64,000 nt of DNA from contig NZ_AP024600.1 in NCBI RefSeq assembly GCF_036322585.1, positions 2,170,001-2,234,000 of the forward strand. The letters are read 5' to 3'. This document shows positions 31,173 through 40,253 of this stretch, in pieces (within the stretch, counting starts at the first letter, position 1; every line of letters starts with the position of its first letter). Below the pieces are notes generated by a model, which saw nothing but the letters and a program-made list of their open reading frames with translations, was not told the DNA's origin and searched no databases. This DNA is from Luteolibacter sp. LG18 (GTDB lineage: Bacteria; Verrucomicrobiota; Verrucomicrobiia; Verrucomicrobiales; Akkermansiaceae). Both the position numbers and the translations under genes were made by a program.

Positions 31173-32810
31173 TCACTCCAACGTCAGCTTCTGCCCGTCC
31201 TGCAGCAGCTTTTCCTTTAGCTTCGCATACGGCACCTCCTGCACGCCGGTTTTGCCATCGATCGCCAATGACGCCGCGGTGGCCGCGCTTTGCGAGAGCG
31301 CCATGAACACCGGTTCCATGCGGATCGAGCCGAAGGCAATGTGGGAGGCAGACATGCAGAAGGTCACCAGCAGGTTCGTGCATTCGCCCGGCTTCGGCAC
31401 GATCGCGCCGTAGTCGATGCGGTAGGGCCGCGGCACCTTCACCTGCACGTCGCCCTCGTTTCGCACGAAGCCGTCGGTGCCCACATGCCGCTGCACGTTG
31501 TGGGAATCCATGCCGTAGGCCCCCATCGCCACGGAGCGCTCAAGGCCCTCTGACTTCGTCACCAGCGCCTGGGTCATCACGAAGTCGCTGGTCATGCGCC
31601 GCGCCTCGCGGACGTAGAGAGCGTGCGGCCAGTGGCCGGTGTCGGGGAACTCGTCCTTCGGCAGGCCCCAGGCGGAATACGCCTTCCGGATTGCCTCGGG
31701 GACCCGCGGGTGGTTCTGCAGCGTCCACACCAGCCCGCGCTGCCATTGCTCGTGGGCCTTTGCGATCCGTTCACGGGTGGCGTAGTCACCGTCCGGATAG
31801 GCATCGTCGAGAGTGGTGAGCAGGTCGGTCGAGATCCCGCCGGAGTTGTTGGAGTCGGTCTTGTGGTTGGGCAGGGGATCGAGCTTGAAGAAACCCTTGG
31901 TTTGCCCCGCTTCGATCGCGCGAAAGACCAGCTCGTAGTCCGCTTCGCGGTAGCCTGCCGGTTTTTCCACCGGCAGGCGGTTCGGCTCGTGGTTGGTGAG
32001 GCACATCCGGTAGCAGTAGGCCTGCACCCGCTTGTCGCCGCTGCCTTCCGCGCCGCCCGCTTCCGCGTTCACGCCGGGGAGCAGGCCGCTGGCGGGATCG
32101 CCGGGTTTCACGTGGGGATCGATGCTCTTGGGCAATTGGTTGCCGGTGGCGCGGGCGGTCTGGATGCCATTGAGCGTTTCCTGGTAGCGGCTGTTGGGCT
32201 CCCGGCCCACGGTGTAGGAAACCCCGGCCAGCGCCATCAGGTCGCCCTCATAGGTGGCGTCGATGAACACCTGCGCGCGGATCGTCTGGCCATCCTCGGT
32301 GCGGATCGAGGTGATGCGGCTGCCGTCCTTGGTCAGACCGGTGGCCGAGCGGTCGAGGCGACCGTGGATCACCGGGATCTGGTGCTCCTGGATCCAGCCG
32401 TCGAAAATCGCTTCCGCCACCTTCGGTTCGAATACGGACATCGTCCGGTTCACCTCGTTGATGGCCTTCGCGCCCTGACCCGCATTGCCATAGCGGGCAC
32501 GTGGCTGGAGGTCCCATGCCTCGTCTTTCGAGTAGTGGTCGTGGACCTTCTGGTAGAAGGAGAGGCTCAGCCCGCCAAGGATACGCGCGTCGCCGAGGTC
32601 CGTCCACCCGAGTCCACCGCTGGTCAGACCGCCGAGGTGCTGGTCCGGAGACACGAGGATCACCTCCTTGCCGGACTTTTTCGCCTGGACCGCCGCCACC
32701 ACCGCGCCGGAGGTGCCGCCGTAGACGCAGATCGCCGTCTCGCGAGGGGCCGGGGCCGCGGTCGCGAAACCGCTGAAAAGGAAAGGAAGCAGGAAGCGGG
32801 CGGGTTTCAT
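31173..32810 (-). CDS. Exported FAD-dependent oxidoreductase
   Basis: A 545-residue protein with a signal peptide (MKPARFLLPFLFSGFATAAPAP) and an FAD-binding Rossmann motif right after it: AICVYGGTSGAVVAAVQAKK, then VILVSPDQHLGGLTSGGLGW. The downstream FIDATYEGDLMALAGVSYTVG and the closing CMSASHIAFGSIRMEPVFMA are typical of the FAD_oxidored family, abundant in Verrucomicrobiota and Planctomycetota polysaccharide-degrading strains. The substrate is unknown; periplasmic sugar or organic acid oxidation is possible. Starts at 32822 and 32810 are both plausible; the longer frame runs into a REP. The gene is not in an evident operon. Confidence 0.85.
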   Translation of the reverse strand: MKPARFLLPFLFSGFATAAPAPRETAICVYGGTSGAVVAAVQAKKSGKEVILVSPDQHLGGLTSGGLGWTDLGDARILGGLSLSFYQKVHDHYSKDEAWDLQPRARYGNAGQGAKAINEVNRTMSVFEPKVAEAIFDGWIQEHQIPVIHGRLDRSATGLTKDGSRITSIRTEDGQTIRAQVFIDATYEGDLMALAGVSYTVGREPNSRYQETLNGIQTARATGNQLPKSIDPHVKPGDPASGLLPGVNAEAGGAEGSGDKRVQAYCYRMCLTNHEPNRLPVEKPAGYREADYELVFRAIEAGQTKGFFKLDPLPNHKTDSNNSGGISTDLLTTLDDAYPDGDYATRERIAKAHEQWQRGLVWTLQNHPRVPEAIRKAYSAWGLPKDEFPDTGHWPHALYVREARRMTSDFVMTQALVTKSEGLERSVAMGAYGMDSHNVQRHVGTDGFVRNEGDVQVKVPRPYRIDYGAIVPKPGECTNLLVTFCMSASHIAFGSIRMEPVFMALSQSAATAASLAIDGKTGVQEVPYAKLKEKLLQDGQKLTLE

Positions 32811-32832
32811 CAGCCCTCCCATACGCCGGGAA

Positions 32833-32977
32833 GTAGCGCAAGTTTCCAACTTGCGGGTGGGACGAGCTGCGAAGTCCCATGCGTATGTGGGATTCCTAGG
32901 AGCGGCTCCCACGGGTGAACCGAGCCTGCGCGGAACTTCGTGAATCGTCCGGCTCGCAAGTTGGAAACTTGCGCTAC
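32833..32977. repeat. Inverted pair of GTAG REPs with GCAAGTT stem
   Basis: Plus copy at 32833-32862 and minus copy at about 32951-32977, same stem as at 29520. The foot of the minus copy (CTAC, 32974-32977) contains the TAG stop codon of the glycosyltransferase gene. The spacer holds no gene. Confidence 0.82.
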
Positions 32978-33999
32978 ATCACCTTCCGATAAACTTGAAT
33001 CACCTTGTCGGTCATCGCCTCCAGCGTCACCTCGCTGGCCACCAGGTCGAACGACGGCTGGAGCCGGGTCTTGAGGCCAGGCAGGTCGGCGAGAGCGTGT
33101 TTCAGTCCGCGTTCCAGTTCATCCACCGAATACGGCTGCATCAGCGCCTCGTCCGGCAGGAACTCGGCGGCGAAGCCGACCCGCGTGGAAATGCACGGCA
33201 CCTTCATGTGCAGCGCCTCGGCCAGCGTGTAGGGGCCGCCTTCGTTCCGGGAGGCCACCACGAACAGGTCCGCGCAGCCCATCAGGCCCACCGCGTCATC
33301 GCGGTGCCCGGCCATCCACACCCGGTCGTGGAGCGAGTGTTTCTCCAGCAGAGCGTCCAGCTCGGGGCGCTGCAGGCCATCGCCCACCATCCACAGGTAG
33401 AACCCCGGCACGCGGGCCATGGCCTCCAGCAGGAGGTCCATGCCCTTGGCGGGGACGAGCCGGCCCACGGTGCAGAAAACCGGCTGGCCATTGGGCGGGA
33501 AAGGGGGATTCGTCGCCATCGCCGCCTCGCGGGTGCCGACGGGCGGCGGGGCGATCGAGTTCCAGATCACCGTGGCGGGCAGGCCTTTCAGCGAATCCCG
33601 GACCTGGCCGCTGGCGGTGATGATCGCGTCATAGCCGCGGAACGGGCGGTTGGTGGACTTCGTGTTCTGGACGGTGGCCACCCGCTTGATGCCGGGCAGG
33701 AACCGGGCGATCGCCTTCACCAGTGCCCCGGCCTTGTTGGCGTGGGCGTGGACGACCTGCGGCTTTCGCGACACGATCTTGGCGCGCAGCTCCATCAGGT
33801 TGAACGGGTTGATCCGGCCGCGCCCCATCGCGTGGGGCACGAAGGCCACCTGCGGCGAGAAATGCGGGCGCATCGTCTCGTCCGCCACCACGGAAACCTC
33901 GTGGCCGATCGCGGCCTGGCGGTTGGCCAGTTCGATGACGTTTTTCTCAAGACCTCCTTTTTCGCCGACGCTGGCGAGCACATGGCAGACGCGGATCAC
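32974..33999 (-). CDS. Glycosyltransferase family 4 (GT-B fold)
   Basis: A 341-residue sugar transferase of the GT4 type, probably acting in cell-surface polysaccharide or glycan synthesis at the cytosolic face. N-terminus: VCHVLASVGEKGGLEKNVIELANR. The middle contains VVHAHANKAGALVKAIARF. The donor-binding C-terminal half begins FCTVGRLVPAKGMDLLLEAM and carries the E-x7-E-type motif in VASRNEGGPYTLAEALHMKVP. Its TAG stop lies inside the GTAG foot of a REP. It is divergent from a methyltransferase-like gene that may belong to the same glycan pathway. Donor and acceptor are unknown. Confidence 0.88.
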   Translation of the reverse strand: MIRVCHVLASVGEKGGLEKNVIELANRQAAIGHEVSVVADETMRPHFSPQVAFVPHAMGRGRINPFNLMELRAKIVSRKPQVVHAHANKAGALVKAIARFLPGIKRVATVQNTKSTNRPFRGYDAIITASGQVRDSLKGLPATVIWNSIAPPPVGTREAAMATNPPFPPNGQPVFCTVGRLVPAKGMDLLLEAMARVPGFYLWMVGDGLQRPELDALLEKHSLHDRVWMAGHRDDAVGLMGCADLFVVASRNEGGPYTLAEALHMKVPCISTRVGFAAEFLPDEALMQPYSVDELERGLKHALADLPGLKTRLQPSFDLVASEVTLEAMTDKVIQVYRKVM

Positions 34000-34108
34000 G
34001 GGGAAAGGCTAGGGAACCCATCCGGCTTGCCAAGTTCCAACGCCACCCCGGAAATTCGCCGCCCGTTGGCACTTGATCCCCGCGCCGCCCCCGCCCACGC
34101 TGGTCGCC

Positions 34109-34708
34109 ATGAGTCTGCTCCGCCGCTTCAAGGACTGGAACGAAATCCGCCGCTGGGAAAGCAAAGGCCGGCCTTCGCCGCCGCCGCACGCCATCAAGCA
34201 GCGGGTCCTCCGCGAGTTCAAGGAGCGCCACGGCCTGGAAGTCCTGGTCGAGACCGGCACCTTCAAAGGAGACATGATGGAGGCCATGAAGAAAGACTTC
34301 CGTCAGCTCTACTCGATCGAGCTCGCCCCGCATTTCCACGAGCGCGCCGTACAGCGCTTCGTCAGCGACCCGAACATCACCATTCTCAAGGGCGACAGCG
34401 GCAAGGTGCTGGAAACCTTGGTCCCGAAGCTCGATGGACCCACCCTTTTCTGGCTGGATGGCCACTACTCGAAGGGCGACACCGCTCGCGGCGACGAGGA
34501 CACTCCGATCATGCAGGAGCTGGCGCACATTTTCGCCCGCCCGGAGCTGAAGGCGGTGATCCTGATCGACGACGCCCGCTGTTTCATGGGCCAGACCGAG
34601 CAGGTCTACCCGGCGCTGGAAAGCGTGCGCGAGTTCGTGGCGAAGCACCGCCCGGATTTCACCTTCGACATCGACACCGATTGCATCCGCATCGCTCCGA
34701 AGTCCTGA
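34109..34708 (+). CDS. Class I SAM-dependent methyltransferase-like protein
   Basis: A 199-residue protein. Motif I is VLVETGTFKGDMMEAM with the glycine pattern of SAM-binding Rossmann folds, followed by the acidic motif LYSIELAPHFHERA and ITILKGDSGKVLE. The conserved LFWLDGHYSKGDTARGDEDT and VILIDDARCF match a group of methyltransferase-like proteins found in surface-glycan clusters. The ATG at 34109 gives the short N-terminus MSLLRRFKDWNEI; the frame is open to 34073. Divergent from the GT4 gene, it may modify the same glycan. Its stop lies 4 bases before the S4 gene. Confidence 0.78.
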   Translation: MSLLRRFKDWNEIRRWESKGRPSPPPHAIKQRVLREFKERHGLEVLVETGTFKGDMMEAMKKDFRQLYSIELAPHFHERAVQRFVSDPNITILKGDSGKVLETLVPKLDGPTLFWLDGHYSKGDTARGDEDTPIMQELAHIFARPELKAVILIDDARCFMGQTEQVYPALESVREFVAKHRPDFTFDIDTDCIRIAPKS

Positions 34709-34712
34709 GCCG

Positions 34713-35108
34713 ATGAGCGAAAACGTCCGCGCGGACAAGTGGCTGTGGGCGACGCGTTTCTTCAAGACGCGCTCCGCCGCGGCCAAGGCCTGTGAAGGCG
34801 GCAAGATCAAGCGCGCCGGCCATCCCGTGAAACCCGCCACGCCCCTGCATCCCGGGGACGTGCTGGAGGTGCCGTTTTTTGATGGCCCGGGCACCCGCAC
34901 CATCACCGTGGGCGGCTTGATCGCCCAGCGTGTTGGCGCGCCCCAGGCCCAGGCCTGCTACACCGAGAGCACGCCGCCGGAGGTGATCGCCGCGAACAAG
35001 GAGTTCCTGAAGGAGAAGCACGAGCGCCGTCTGGAAGGCGGGATGCTCGGCCGCCCGACCAAGAAGGACCGCCGGGACATCCAGAAGTTCCGTGGTTTCT
35101 TCGAGTGA
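34713..35108 (+). CDS. S4-domain RNA-binding protein, Hsp15/HslR-like
   Basis: A 131-residue protein with an S4 RNA-binding domain at the N-terminus: VRADKWLWATRFFKTRSAAAKACEGGKIKRAG is the family signature, with the KPATPLHPGDVLEV strand after it. Hsp15 of E. coli recovers stalled 50S subunits carrying peptidyl-tRNA, so a ribosome-rescue role is likely. The C-terminal extension is basic (KEKHERRLEGGMLGRPTKKD). It is probably co-transcribed with the upstream methyltransferase gene. Confidence 0.88.
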   Translation: MSENVRADKWLWATRFFKTRSAAAKACEGGKIKRAGHPVKPATPLHPGDVLEVPFFDGPGTRTITVGGLIAQRVGAPQAQACYTESTPPEVIAANKEFLKEKHERRLEGGMLGRPTKKDRRDIQKFRGFFE

Positions 35109-35456
35109 GGCGGGGATCTGCGTAGCCGCGCTCGGGAGAGCGTGGGCTGGGTGGATTTTCCCGATCCCATCCAGTGTCAGTCTCTGATTCCCGACCGACC
35201 TCTCTGAGCCCGGAGGGCGACGTATCCTAGCCGGTGGCGCGAGCCACCGGTATCAGACGGCCAAGAATTTTCAGCCCCGGGTAGGGGCGGCGCAAACGAA
35301 GTCCGGACGATATTCCAGATGGAGGATTGGGCCTGCGGGGGTGAGGGGGAATTCACCCCACCCACGCTCTCCCGAGCGCGGCTACACAGAGTCCGGTGAA
35401 AGCCCTGCGAAAAATTCCGGTTGCCATTATACCTATAGGGGGTATGGGTAATTGCG
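35109..35456. repeat. Intergenic gap with GTAG REPs and another palindrome
   Basis: REP in plus orientation at 35122-35151 (GTAG, CGCGCTC-GGGA-GAGCG, TGGG) and the same element inverted at 35357-35385. A different palindrome, CCGGTGGC-GCGA-GCCACCGG, lies at about 35230-35250. The remaining bases hold the promoter of the csoR gene at the right end. Confidence 0.78.
35421..35448 (+). promoter_or_regulatory. csoR promoter overlapped by a CsoR-type operator
   Basis: TTGCCA (35421-35426) and TATGGG (35443-35448) with a 16-base spacer form a promoter. The spacer contains ATACC-TATAGGG-GGTAT (35429-35445), an inverted repeat with a G-tract as bound by CsoR-type repressors. The start codon is only 9 bases further, so the leader is very short or absent. 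Autoregulation is inferred. Confidence 0.55.
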
Positions 35457-35732
35457 ATGAAGCGTGACGAGACATCCCGCAAGCCCTTGCTGACCCGGGT
35501 GAACCGCATTGCGGGCCAGGTCCAGGGCGTGGCCCGTATGCTGGAGGAGGACCGCGATTGTTCCGAGGTCCTCAATACCATTTCCGCCATCCACTCCGCC
35601 CTCCGTGGACTGGAATCCACGCTGCTGGAGGATCACGTCCGCCATTGCGTGTGCGATGCTGCCAAGGACCCGAAGCGCCTGGAACAGCGCCTCGATGAAA
35701 TCGTCACCCTCTACAAGCGCCGCCTCGCCTGA
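35457..35732 (+). CDS. CsoR/RcnR-family metal-sensing repressor
   Basis: A 91-residue all-helical repressor. Family block: LLTRVNRIAGQVQGVARML. Likely metal ligands are Cys35 (DRDC), His60 and Cys64 in DHVRHCVC, the Cys-His-Cys set of copper-type CsoR sensors; a further Cys66 is present. The DNA site overlaps its own promoter. The next gene, five bases downstream, is a Cys-rich permease, which fits a repressor/exporter operon for copper or a similar soft metal. FrmR-type formaldehyde sensing is less likely because of the third ligand. Confidence 0.9.
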   Translation: MKRDETSRKPLLTRVNRIAGQVQGVARMLEEDRDCSEVLNTISAIHSALRGLESTLLEDHVRHCVCDAAKDPKRLEQRLDEIVTLYKRRLA

Positions 35733-35737
35733 CCGTT

Positions 35738-36883
35738 ATGAAACCTACCTGCTGCAATCCCGAACCGGTGCCTTCCTGCTGCGGGGGCAAGCCCGCTGAA
35801 ACCCAGGCACCCGCCTGCTGCGGCGGGGGCGGTGGCCATGAGCACGGGGACACACCGTCGTGCTGCGGCCCTGCGGAAAAGAAGCGCGTCGATTGGCTCT
35901 TGTGGGCGTCCCTGATCCTCGTCGCCATCGGTATGGCCGGTCACCTGTGGTTCCCCGCCGGGCCAAAGTGGTGGCACGAGTTCTCCCATGGCACCTACGA
36001 CATGATGCTGAAGGCCTGGTGGGGCATCCTCGCCGGGATCATCGCCGTGGGCGTGATCGGTCGCCTGCCGCGGGAACTGGTGCTGGGCTTGCTCGGAAAG
36101 GGCGGCTGCTTCACTGGCATCCTGCGCGCCACCTTCGCGGGCACCCTGCTGGACCTCTGCAACCACGGCATCCTGCTGGTGGCCATGCAGCTCTACCGGA
36201 AGGGCGCGTCGCTGGGGCAGACCCTGGCGTTCCTGATCGCCAGCCCGTGGAACTCGCTGTCGGTGACGCTGTTGCTCGCTGCGATGATCGGCTGGAAGTG
36301 GACGGTGGCCTTCCTGTTGCTCTCAATGGTGATCGGCATCGTCACCGGCTGGATCGTCGACAAGCTGGTGAAAGCCGGACGTTTGCCCGCGAATCCGAAT
36401 GCACACGAACTGCCGGCGGACTTCCGCTTCGGGCCCGCGTTCCGCACCGCGCTGCGCGATCTGAAGCCGACGCCGTCGAATCTCGGGCACATGCTCAAGG
36501 ACGGTCTTGCGGAGTCGAAGATGATCCTGCGCTGGATCCTGTTCGGGATCACCCTCGCGGCGCTGATCCAGGCCTTCGTGCCGGATGAGAAGTTCGCGCA
36601 GTTCTTCGGCCCCAGCCTGGCGGGCTTGTTGCTGACCCTGCTCGCCGCCACCGTGATCGAAGTGTGTTCGGAGGGTTCCAGCCCGATTGCCGCGCAGTTG
36701 ATCCTCCGGAGCTCCGCGCCGGGCAATGCCTTCACCTTCCTGATGGCCGGGGCTGCCACCGACTACACGGAGATCGTGGTGCTGCGCCAGACCACGGGCT
36801 CCTGGAAGGCCGCGCTGATCCTGCCGCTGCTGACCACTCCCCAGGTGCTCGTCATCGGCTGGCTGCTCAACCAAGGATGGTGA
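35738..36883 (+). CDS. Permease with Cys-rich N-terminus, Cu/Zn-efflux type
   Basis: A 381-residue membrane protein of the ArsP/DUF318 permease family. The first 45 residues hold four CC pairs (PTCCNP, PSCCGG, PACCGG, PSCCGP) plus GHEHGD, a probable metal-binding platform. Two homologous membrane halves follow. Each carries the family signature: TLLDLCNHGILLVAMQLY ... IASPWNSLSVTLLL, and EVCSEGSSPIAAQLILRSSA ... AGAATDYTEI. This matches the group called SO_0444-type Cu/Zn efflux transporters. Co-transcription with csoR five bases upstream supports a soft-metal exporter. The exact metal is not determined. Confidence 0.85.
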   Translation: MKPTCCNPEPVPSCCGGKPAETQAPACCGGGGGHEHGDTPSCCGPAEKKRVDWLLWASLILVAIGMAGHLWFPAGPKWWHEFSHGTYDMMLKAWWGILAGIIAVGVIGRLPRELVLGLLGKGGCFTGILRATFAGTLLDLCNHGILLVAMQLYRKGASLGQTLAFLIASPWNSLSVTLLLAAMIGWKWTVAFLLLSMVIGIVTGWIVDKLVKAGRLPANPNAHELPADFRFGPAFRTALRDLKPTPSNLGHMLKDGLAESKMILRWILFGITLAALIQAFVPDEKFAQFFGPSLAGLLLTLLAATVIEVCSEGSSPIAAQLILRSSAPGNAFTFLMAGAATDYTEIVVLRQTTGSWKAALILPLLTTPQVLVIGWLLNQGW

Positions 36884-36934
36884 CTATCAACTTGCGGCGG
36901 CAGCGGACCAGCGCCACCCTGTTAGCCTAGATTC

Positions 36935-39097
36935 ATGCGCCGCGAATTCCGCCTCAAACACGCGCTCGCCAGCTTTGTGGCGGTCGCCTTGGTCGCGGGC
37001 ATTGTCGGGACGTCGATCTACGGCACCCGGAGGAATCTCGATGATTTCTCCGGGATGATCCGCTCCCGCGAAACCTTGCTCCAAGTCCACCGCCTGCTGG
37101 TGTCCCTGCAGGACACGGAAACGGGCCAGCGCGGGTTCGTGATCACCGGCTCGGAGGAATACCTCGAACCCTACGAGCGCGGAAAGGGCGAGACCCTGTC
37201 CCGCTTGGACAAGCTTGAGGAAATGGTGTCGGGGGAACCGCTGCTGAGCGCCCGGGTTGCGGAGATCCGCCGGCTGGCCGTCCGCAAGCTCGGTGAGATG
37301 GGCGAAACCGTGGCGCTGCGCCGCTCGCGTGGCTTCGACGCCACCCGTGAGATGGTGGAAAGCGGCGTGGGCAAGGAGCTGATGGACCAGCTCCGCGAGG
37401 AGATCGCGGCCATGCAGACCGACCTCCAGACCTCGATGGCGGTCCGGCAGTTCCGCTCGATCCAGAGCCTGAAGCAGACGAACACGGCGATCATCGTCTG
37501 CGGTTTCGCGGCTCTTGCGGGAGGGGCGGTGTTTTCGTGGATGCTGTTCCTGTATCTCCGGAACCAGGAACGGCAGACGGAGCTCGCGGTGGAGAAGGAG
37601 ACGGCCCAAAAGGCGGATCGCGCCAAGAGCGAGTTCCTGGCGATGATGAGTCACGAGATCCGGACGCCGATGAACGCGATCCTTGGCTTCGGCGAGCTGC
37701 TCCACGATTCCGCCGCCACCACCCGCGACAAGAAATTCGCCGAGGCGATCCTGAGCAGCGGCAATTCCCTGCTGACCCTCATCAATGACATCCTCGACAT
37801 TTCCAAGATCGAGGCGGGCAAGCTGGAGATCCACAGCGAGCCGGTGCGGATGGGCGAACTGGCCCGCAATCTGGCGATGCTCTTTTCCTTCCGCGCCTCG
37901 GAAAAGGGCCTGGAGTACCGGGTGGAGATCGATCCCTCGGTGCCGCCCGCGCTGGGATTCGACCCCCTCCGTGTCCGTCAGGTGTTGTTGAATCTGGTAG
38001 GGAACGCAATGAAGTTCACCCGCGAGGGTTCGGTGGTGGTGAAGATTGGCCCGTTCCAAGCGGCGGGCGGAAGCGGTCGTGGCATCCTGCGGTTCCAAGT
38101 GGATGACACCGGCATCGGCATTCCCGAGGCTGAGCTGGAGGAGGTATTCCGGCCGTTTTTTCAGATCGATTCCAAGGAGCGCCGCGAGTTCCAGGGCACG
38201 GGGTTGGGGCTGGCGATCAGCCGTCGTCTGGCATCGATGATGGGCGGCTCGCTCAATGTCACCAGCGAGCTGGGGAAGGGCTCGCGATTCCGGCTCGAAC
38301 TGCCGGTGCAGGTCGCCAGCGAATCGGAGACCGCGGAACCGGGCCTTTCACCCGAGGAAATCGATTTCGACCGCCTCGCCACGTCCAAGATCCTGGTGGC
38401 GGATGCGGGCGAGCTGGATCGCGAGGTGATCCGCGGCTATCTGGCTGGCAGCCATCACCAGGTCATGGAGGCCCATGAAGGCGAGGAGGTGGCCGCCACC
38501 TGCCGACGTCATCGTCCGGACGTGATTCTCCTCGACCTGTGGTCGCCGGGTTTCGATGGCCGGGTGATTCGCAAGCAGTTGAAGAGTCACGAGGAAACCC
38601 GCTCGATCCCGCTGGTCGCGGTGTCTGCTTCGCCCTTGCTCGATGAGGGAGCGGGTCTGCGCGTGCTTTTCGATGGCGTGCTGGACAAGCCGATCAGCCG
38701 CGCGGCCCTGCTTGCGGAGTTGGCGCGGGTGCTGCCGCCCAATGAATCGCTGATCCTCCACGGCCCCGGGCGACCGCTCCCGCCCAACAGCGGCGGCTGG
38801 CGCATCGATTCCCGTTCGCGGGCCGAATGGGAGGATCTGCTGGCCACCTTGCGCGGCGCATTCGGGCGCGAGGCCTCGCGGCTGGCGATCGTGGTGCCGA
38901 TGCAAGCGTCCATGGACTTCGTGCGCCGGCTCTCCGTCCGCTCGGATGCCGCCACGCCTCCGCTTTCTGATTTCGCCGCCGAACTTCAATCCCATCTGGA
39001 AGCCTTTGAAACCGATGCGGCGGCCCGTTGCCTGCGGCGTTTTTCCTCGCTTGCGGACTCGCTGGAGAAAGCCCTTTCTTCCCATACTCCGCCGTGA
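36935..39097 (+). CDS. CHASE3-domain hybrid sensor histidine kinase
   Basis: A 720-residue sensor at the inner membrane. A first span (residues 9-26) leads into a CHASE3 domain with the signature LQDTETGQRGFVITGSEEYL. A second span lies near 187-208. HisKA carries FLAMMSHEIRTPMNAILGF (His near 239) and the HATPase domain VDDTGIGIPEAELEEVF and GTGLGLAISRRLASMMGG. A receiver follows (KILVADAGELDREVIRG; phospho-Asp near 533 in VILLDLWSPGFDG). The last 150 residues are helical (WEDLLATLRGAFGREASRLA) and could be a degenerate Hpt domain. It overlaps the next kinase as TGATG, so both act in one pathway; the output regulator is not present. Confidence 0.9.
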   Translation: MRREFRLKHALASFVAVALVAGIVGTSIYGTRRNLDDFSGMIRSRETLLQVHRLLVSLQDTETGQRGFVITGSEEYLEPYERGKGETLSRLDKLEEMVSGEPLLSARVAEIRRLAVRKLGEMGETVALRRSRGFDATREMVESGVGKELMDQLREEIAAMQTDLQTSMAVRQFRSIQSLKQTNTAIIVCGFAALAGGAVFSWMLFLYLRNQERQTELAVEKETAQKADRAKSEFLAMMSHEIRTPMNAILGFGELLHDSAATTRDKKFAEAILSSGNSLLTLINDILDISKIEAGKLEIHSEPVRMGELARNLAMLFSFRASEKGLEYRVEIDPSVPPALGFDPLRVRQVLLNLVGNAMKFTREGSVVVKIGPFQAAGGSGRGILRFQVDDTGIGIPEAELEEVFRPFFQIDSKERREFQGTGLGLAISRRLASMMGGSLNVTSELGKGSRFRLELPVQVASESETAEPGLSPEEIDFDRLATSKILVADAGELDREVIRGYLAGSHHQVMEAHEGEEVAATCRRHRPDVILLDLWSPGFDGRVIRKQLKSHEETRSIPLVAVSASPLLDEGAGLRVLFDGVLDKPISRAALLAELARVLPPNESLILHGPGRPLPPNSGGWRIDSRSRAEWEDLLATLRGAFGREASRLAIVVPMQASMDFVRRLSVRSDAATPPLSDFAAELQSHLEAFETDAAARCLRRFSSLADSLEKALSSHTPP

Positions 39098-40185
39098 TGC
39101 GCCATGATCGTCCCGTCATTCTCGTCGTCGATGACGAGCCCAAGAACATCCAGGTGGTCGGTTCCCTGCTGCTGCGGGAGGGCTACGAGATCATCACCGC
39201 GCGAGGTGGGGAGGAAGGATTGGAGAAAGCCCGCGAGGTGCTTCCCGATCTGATCCTTCTGGATGTGATGATGCCCGGCATCAGCGGGGTGGAGGTGGCC
39301 TGCCGCCTGCAGGACGATCCGGATTGGCCTGCCGTGCCGATTATTTTCCTCTCCGCGGCGACCGACAAGACCTTCATCATCGAGGCTCTGTCAGCCGGTG
39401 GGGTGGACTACGTCACCAAGCCATTCCATGGTCCGGAGTTGCTGCGGCGGATCGAGCTGCATCTCGGCCTGCGCCGCACCAGCCGGATGCTGGAAGAGAC
39501 GATCGCGGAGCAGAACCGCCTGATCGAGGTGCTGGCTCACGATCTCAAAAACCCGCTGGGTTCGGTGCGGTTCTCCGCGAAGCTGCTGGAGGAGCAGGCA
39601 GCGGGTCCGAAGGTGGACCGCCTCGCCGGGATGATCCTGGAAGGCACCGATCGTGCGATCGAGATCGTGGAGTCGCTTTTGGAAATCCGCTGGGTCGAGC
39701 ACGCCAAATCCACGTTAAGTCTGGACGACTTGAACCTGAAAGAGCTGCTGAACGATGTCTGTAAGGGCTTCGCCAGCCGCGCCGATGAAAAGGGGATCAC
39801 GATCCGCCGGGTGGATACTCCGGATCTCCCGAAAGTGCGCGCGGATCGCGGGTGCCTGCTGCGGGTGCTGGAGAATCTGATTTCCAACGCGCTGAAATTT
39901 TCCCCGCCCCAGACGACCGTGACGCTGGTCAGCGGTTGCGAGGCCGAATGGATCACCTTCACCGTGGAGGATGAGGGCCCGGGCATCCCGACCGGTGAAA
40001 CGTCACGCTTGTTCCAGCGCTACGCCCGCCTCAGCAGCCGGCCGACCGGCGGCGAATCGTCGACCGGGCTCGGCCTGAGCATCGTGCGCGAGCTGGTTCA
40101 CGCCATGGGCGGCTCGATTGCCTATCATCCGTCCAAGGCGGGCGGGGCGTCTTTTCAAGTGCAGTTGCCTGCGGCGGAAGCTTGA
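39097..40185 (+). CDS. Receiver-histidine kinase (response regulator fused to kinase)
   Basis: A 362-residue cytosolic protein in reverse order to a classical hybrid kinase. The receiver comes first (ILVVDDEPKNIQVVGSLLLR; phospho-Asp near 55 in LILLDVMMPGISG; Lys in DYVTKPFHG). HisKA follows with VLAHDLKNPLGSVRFSAKL (His near 147) and HATPase with VEDEGPGIPTGETSRLFQRY and STGLGLSIVRELVHAMGG. There is no membrane segment. The start ATG overlaps the stop of the CHASE3 kinase. The pair suggests a phosphorelay in which the membrane kinase feeds the receiver of this protein. A bidirectional terminator follows. Confidence 0.9.
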   Translation: MRHDRPVILVVDDEPKNIQVVGSLLLREGYEIITARGGEEGLEKAREVLPDLILLDVMMPGISGVEVACRLQDDPDWPAVPIIFLSAATDKTFIIEALSAGGVDYVTKPFHGPELLRRIELHLGLRRTSRMLEETIAEQNRLIEVLAHDLKNPLGSVRFSAKLLEEQAAGPKVDRLAGMILEGTDRAIEIVESLLEIRWVEHAKSTLSLDDLNLKELLNDVCKGFASRADEKGITIRRVDTPDLPKVRADRGCLLRVLENLISNALKFSPPQTTVTLVSGCEAEWITFTVEDEGPGIPTGETSRLFQRYARLSSRPTGGESSTGLGLSIVRELVHAMGGSIAYHPSKAGGASFQVQLPAAEA

Positions 40186-40189
40186 GAAA

Positions 40190-40232
40190 AAGAAAGACGC
40201 CTTGGCTCTTTGGGGGGACCAAGGCGTCTTCG
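40190..40232. terminator. Bidirectional intrinsic terminator
   Basis: AGACGCCTTGG (40195-40205) and CCAAGGCGTCT (40219-40229) form an 11-base perfect stem. On the minus strand the stem is followed by TTTCTTTTTCTC, so it is strongest for the EF-hand gene, and it also closes the kinase pair on the plus strand. Confidence 0.85.
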
Positions 40233-40253
40233 AGCGTGCCTTTGGGGCGGAAA

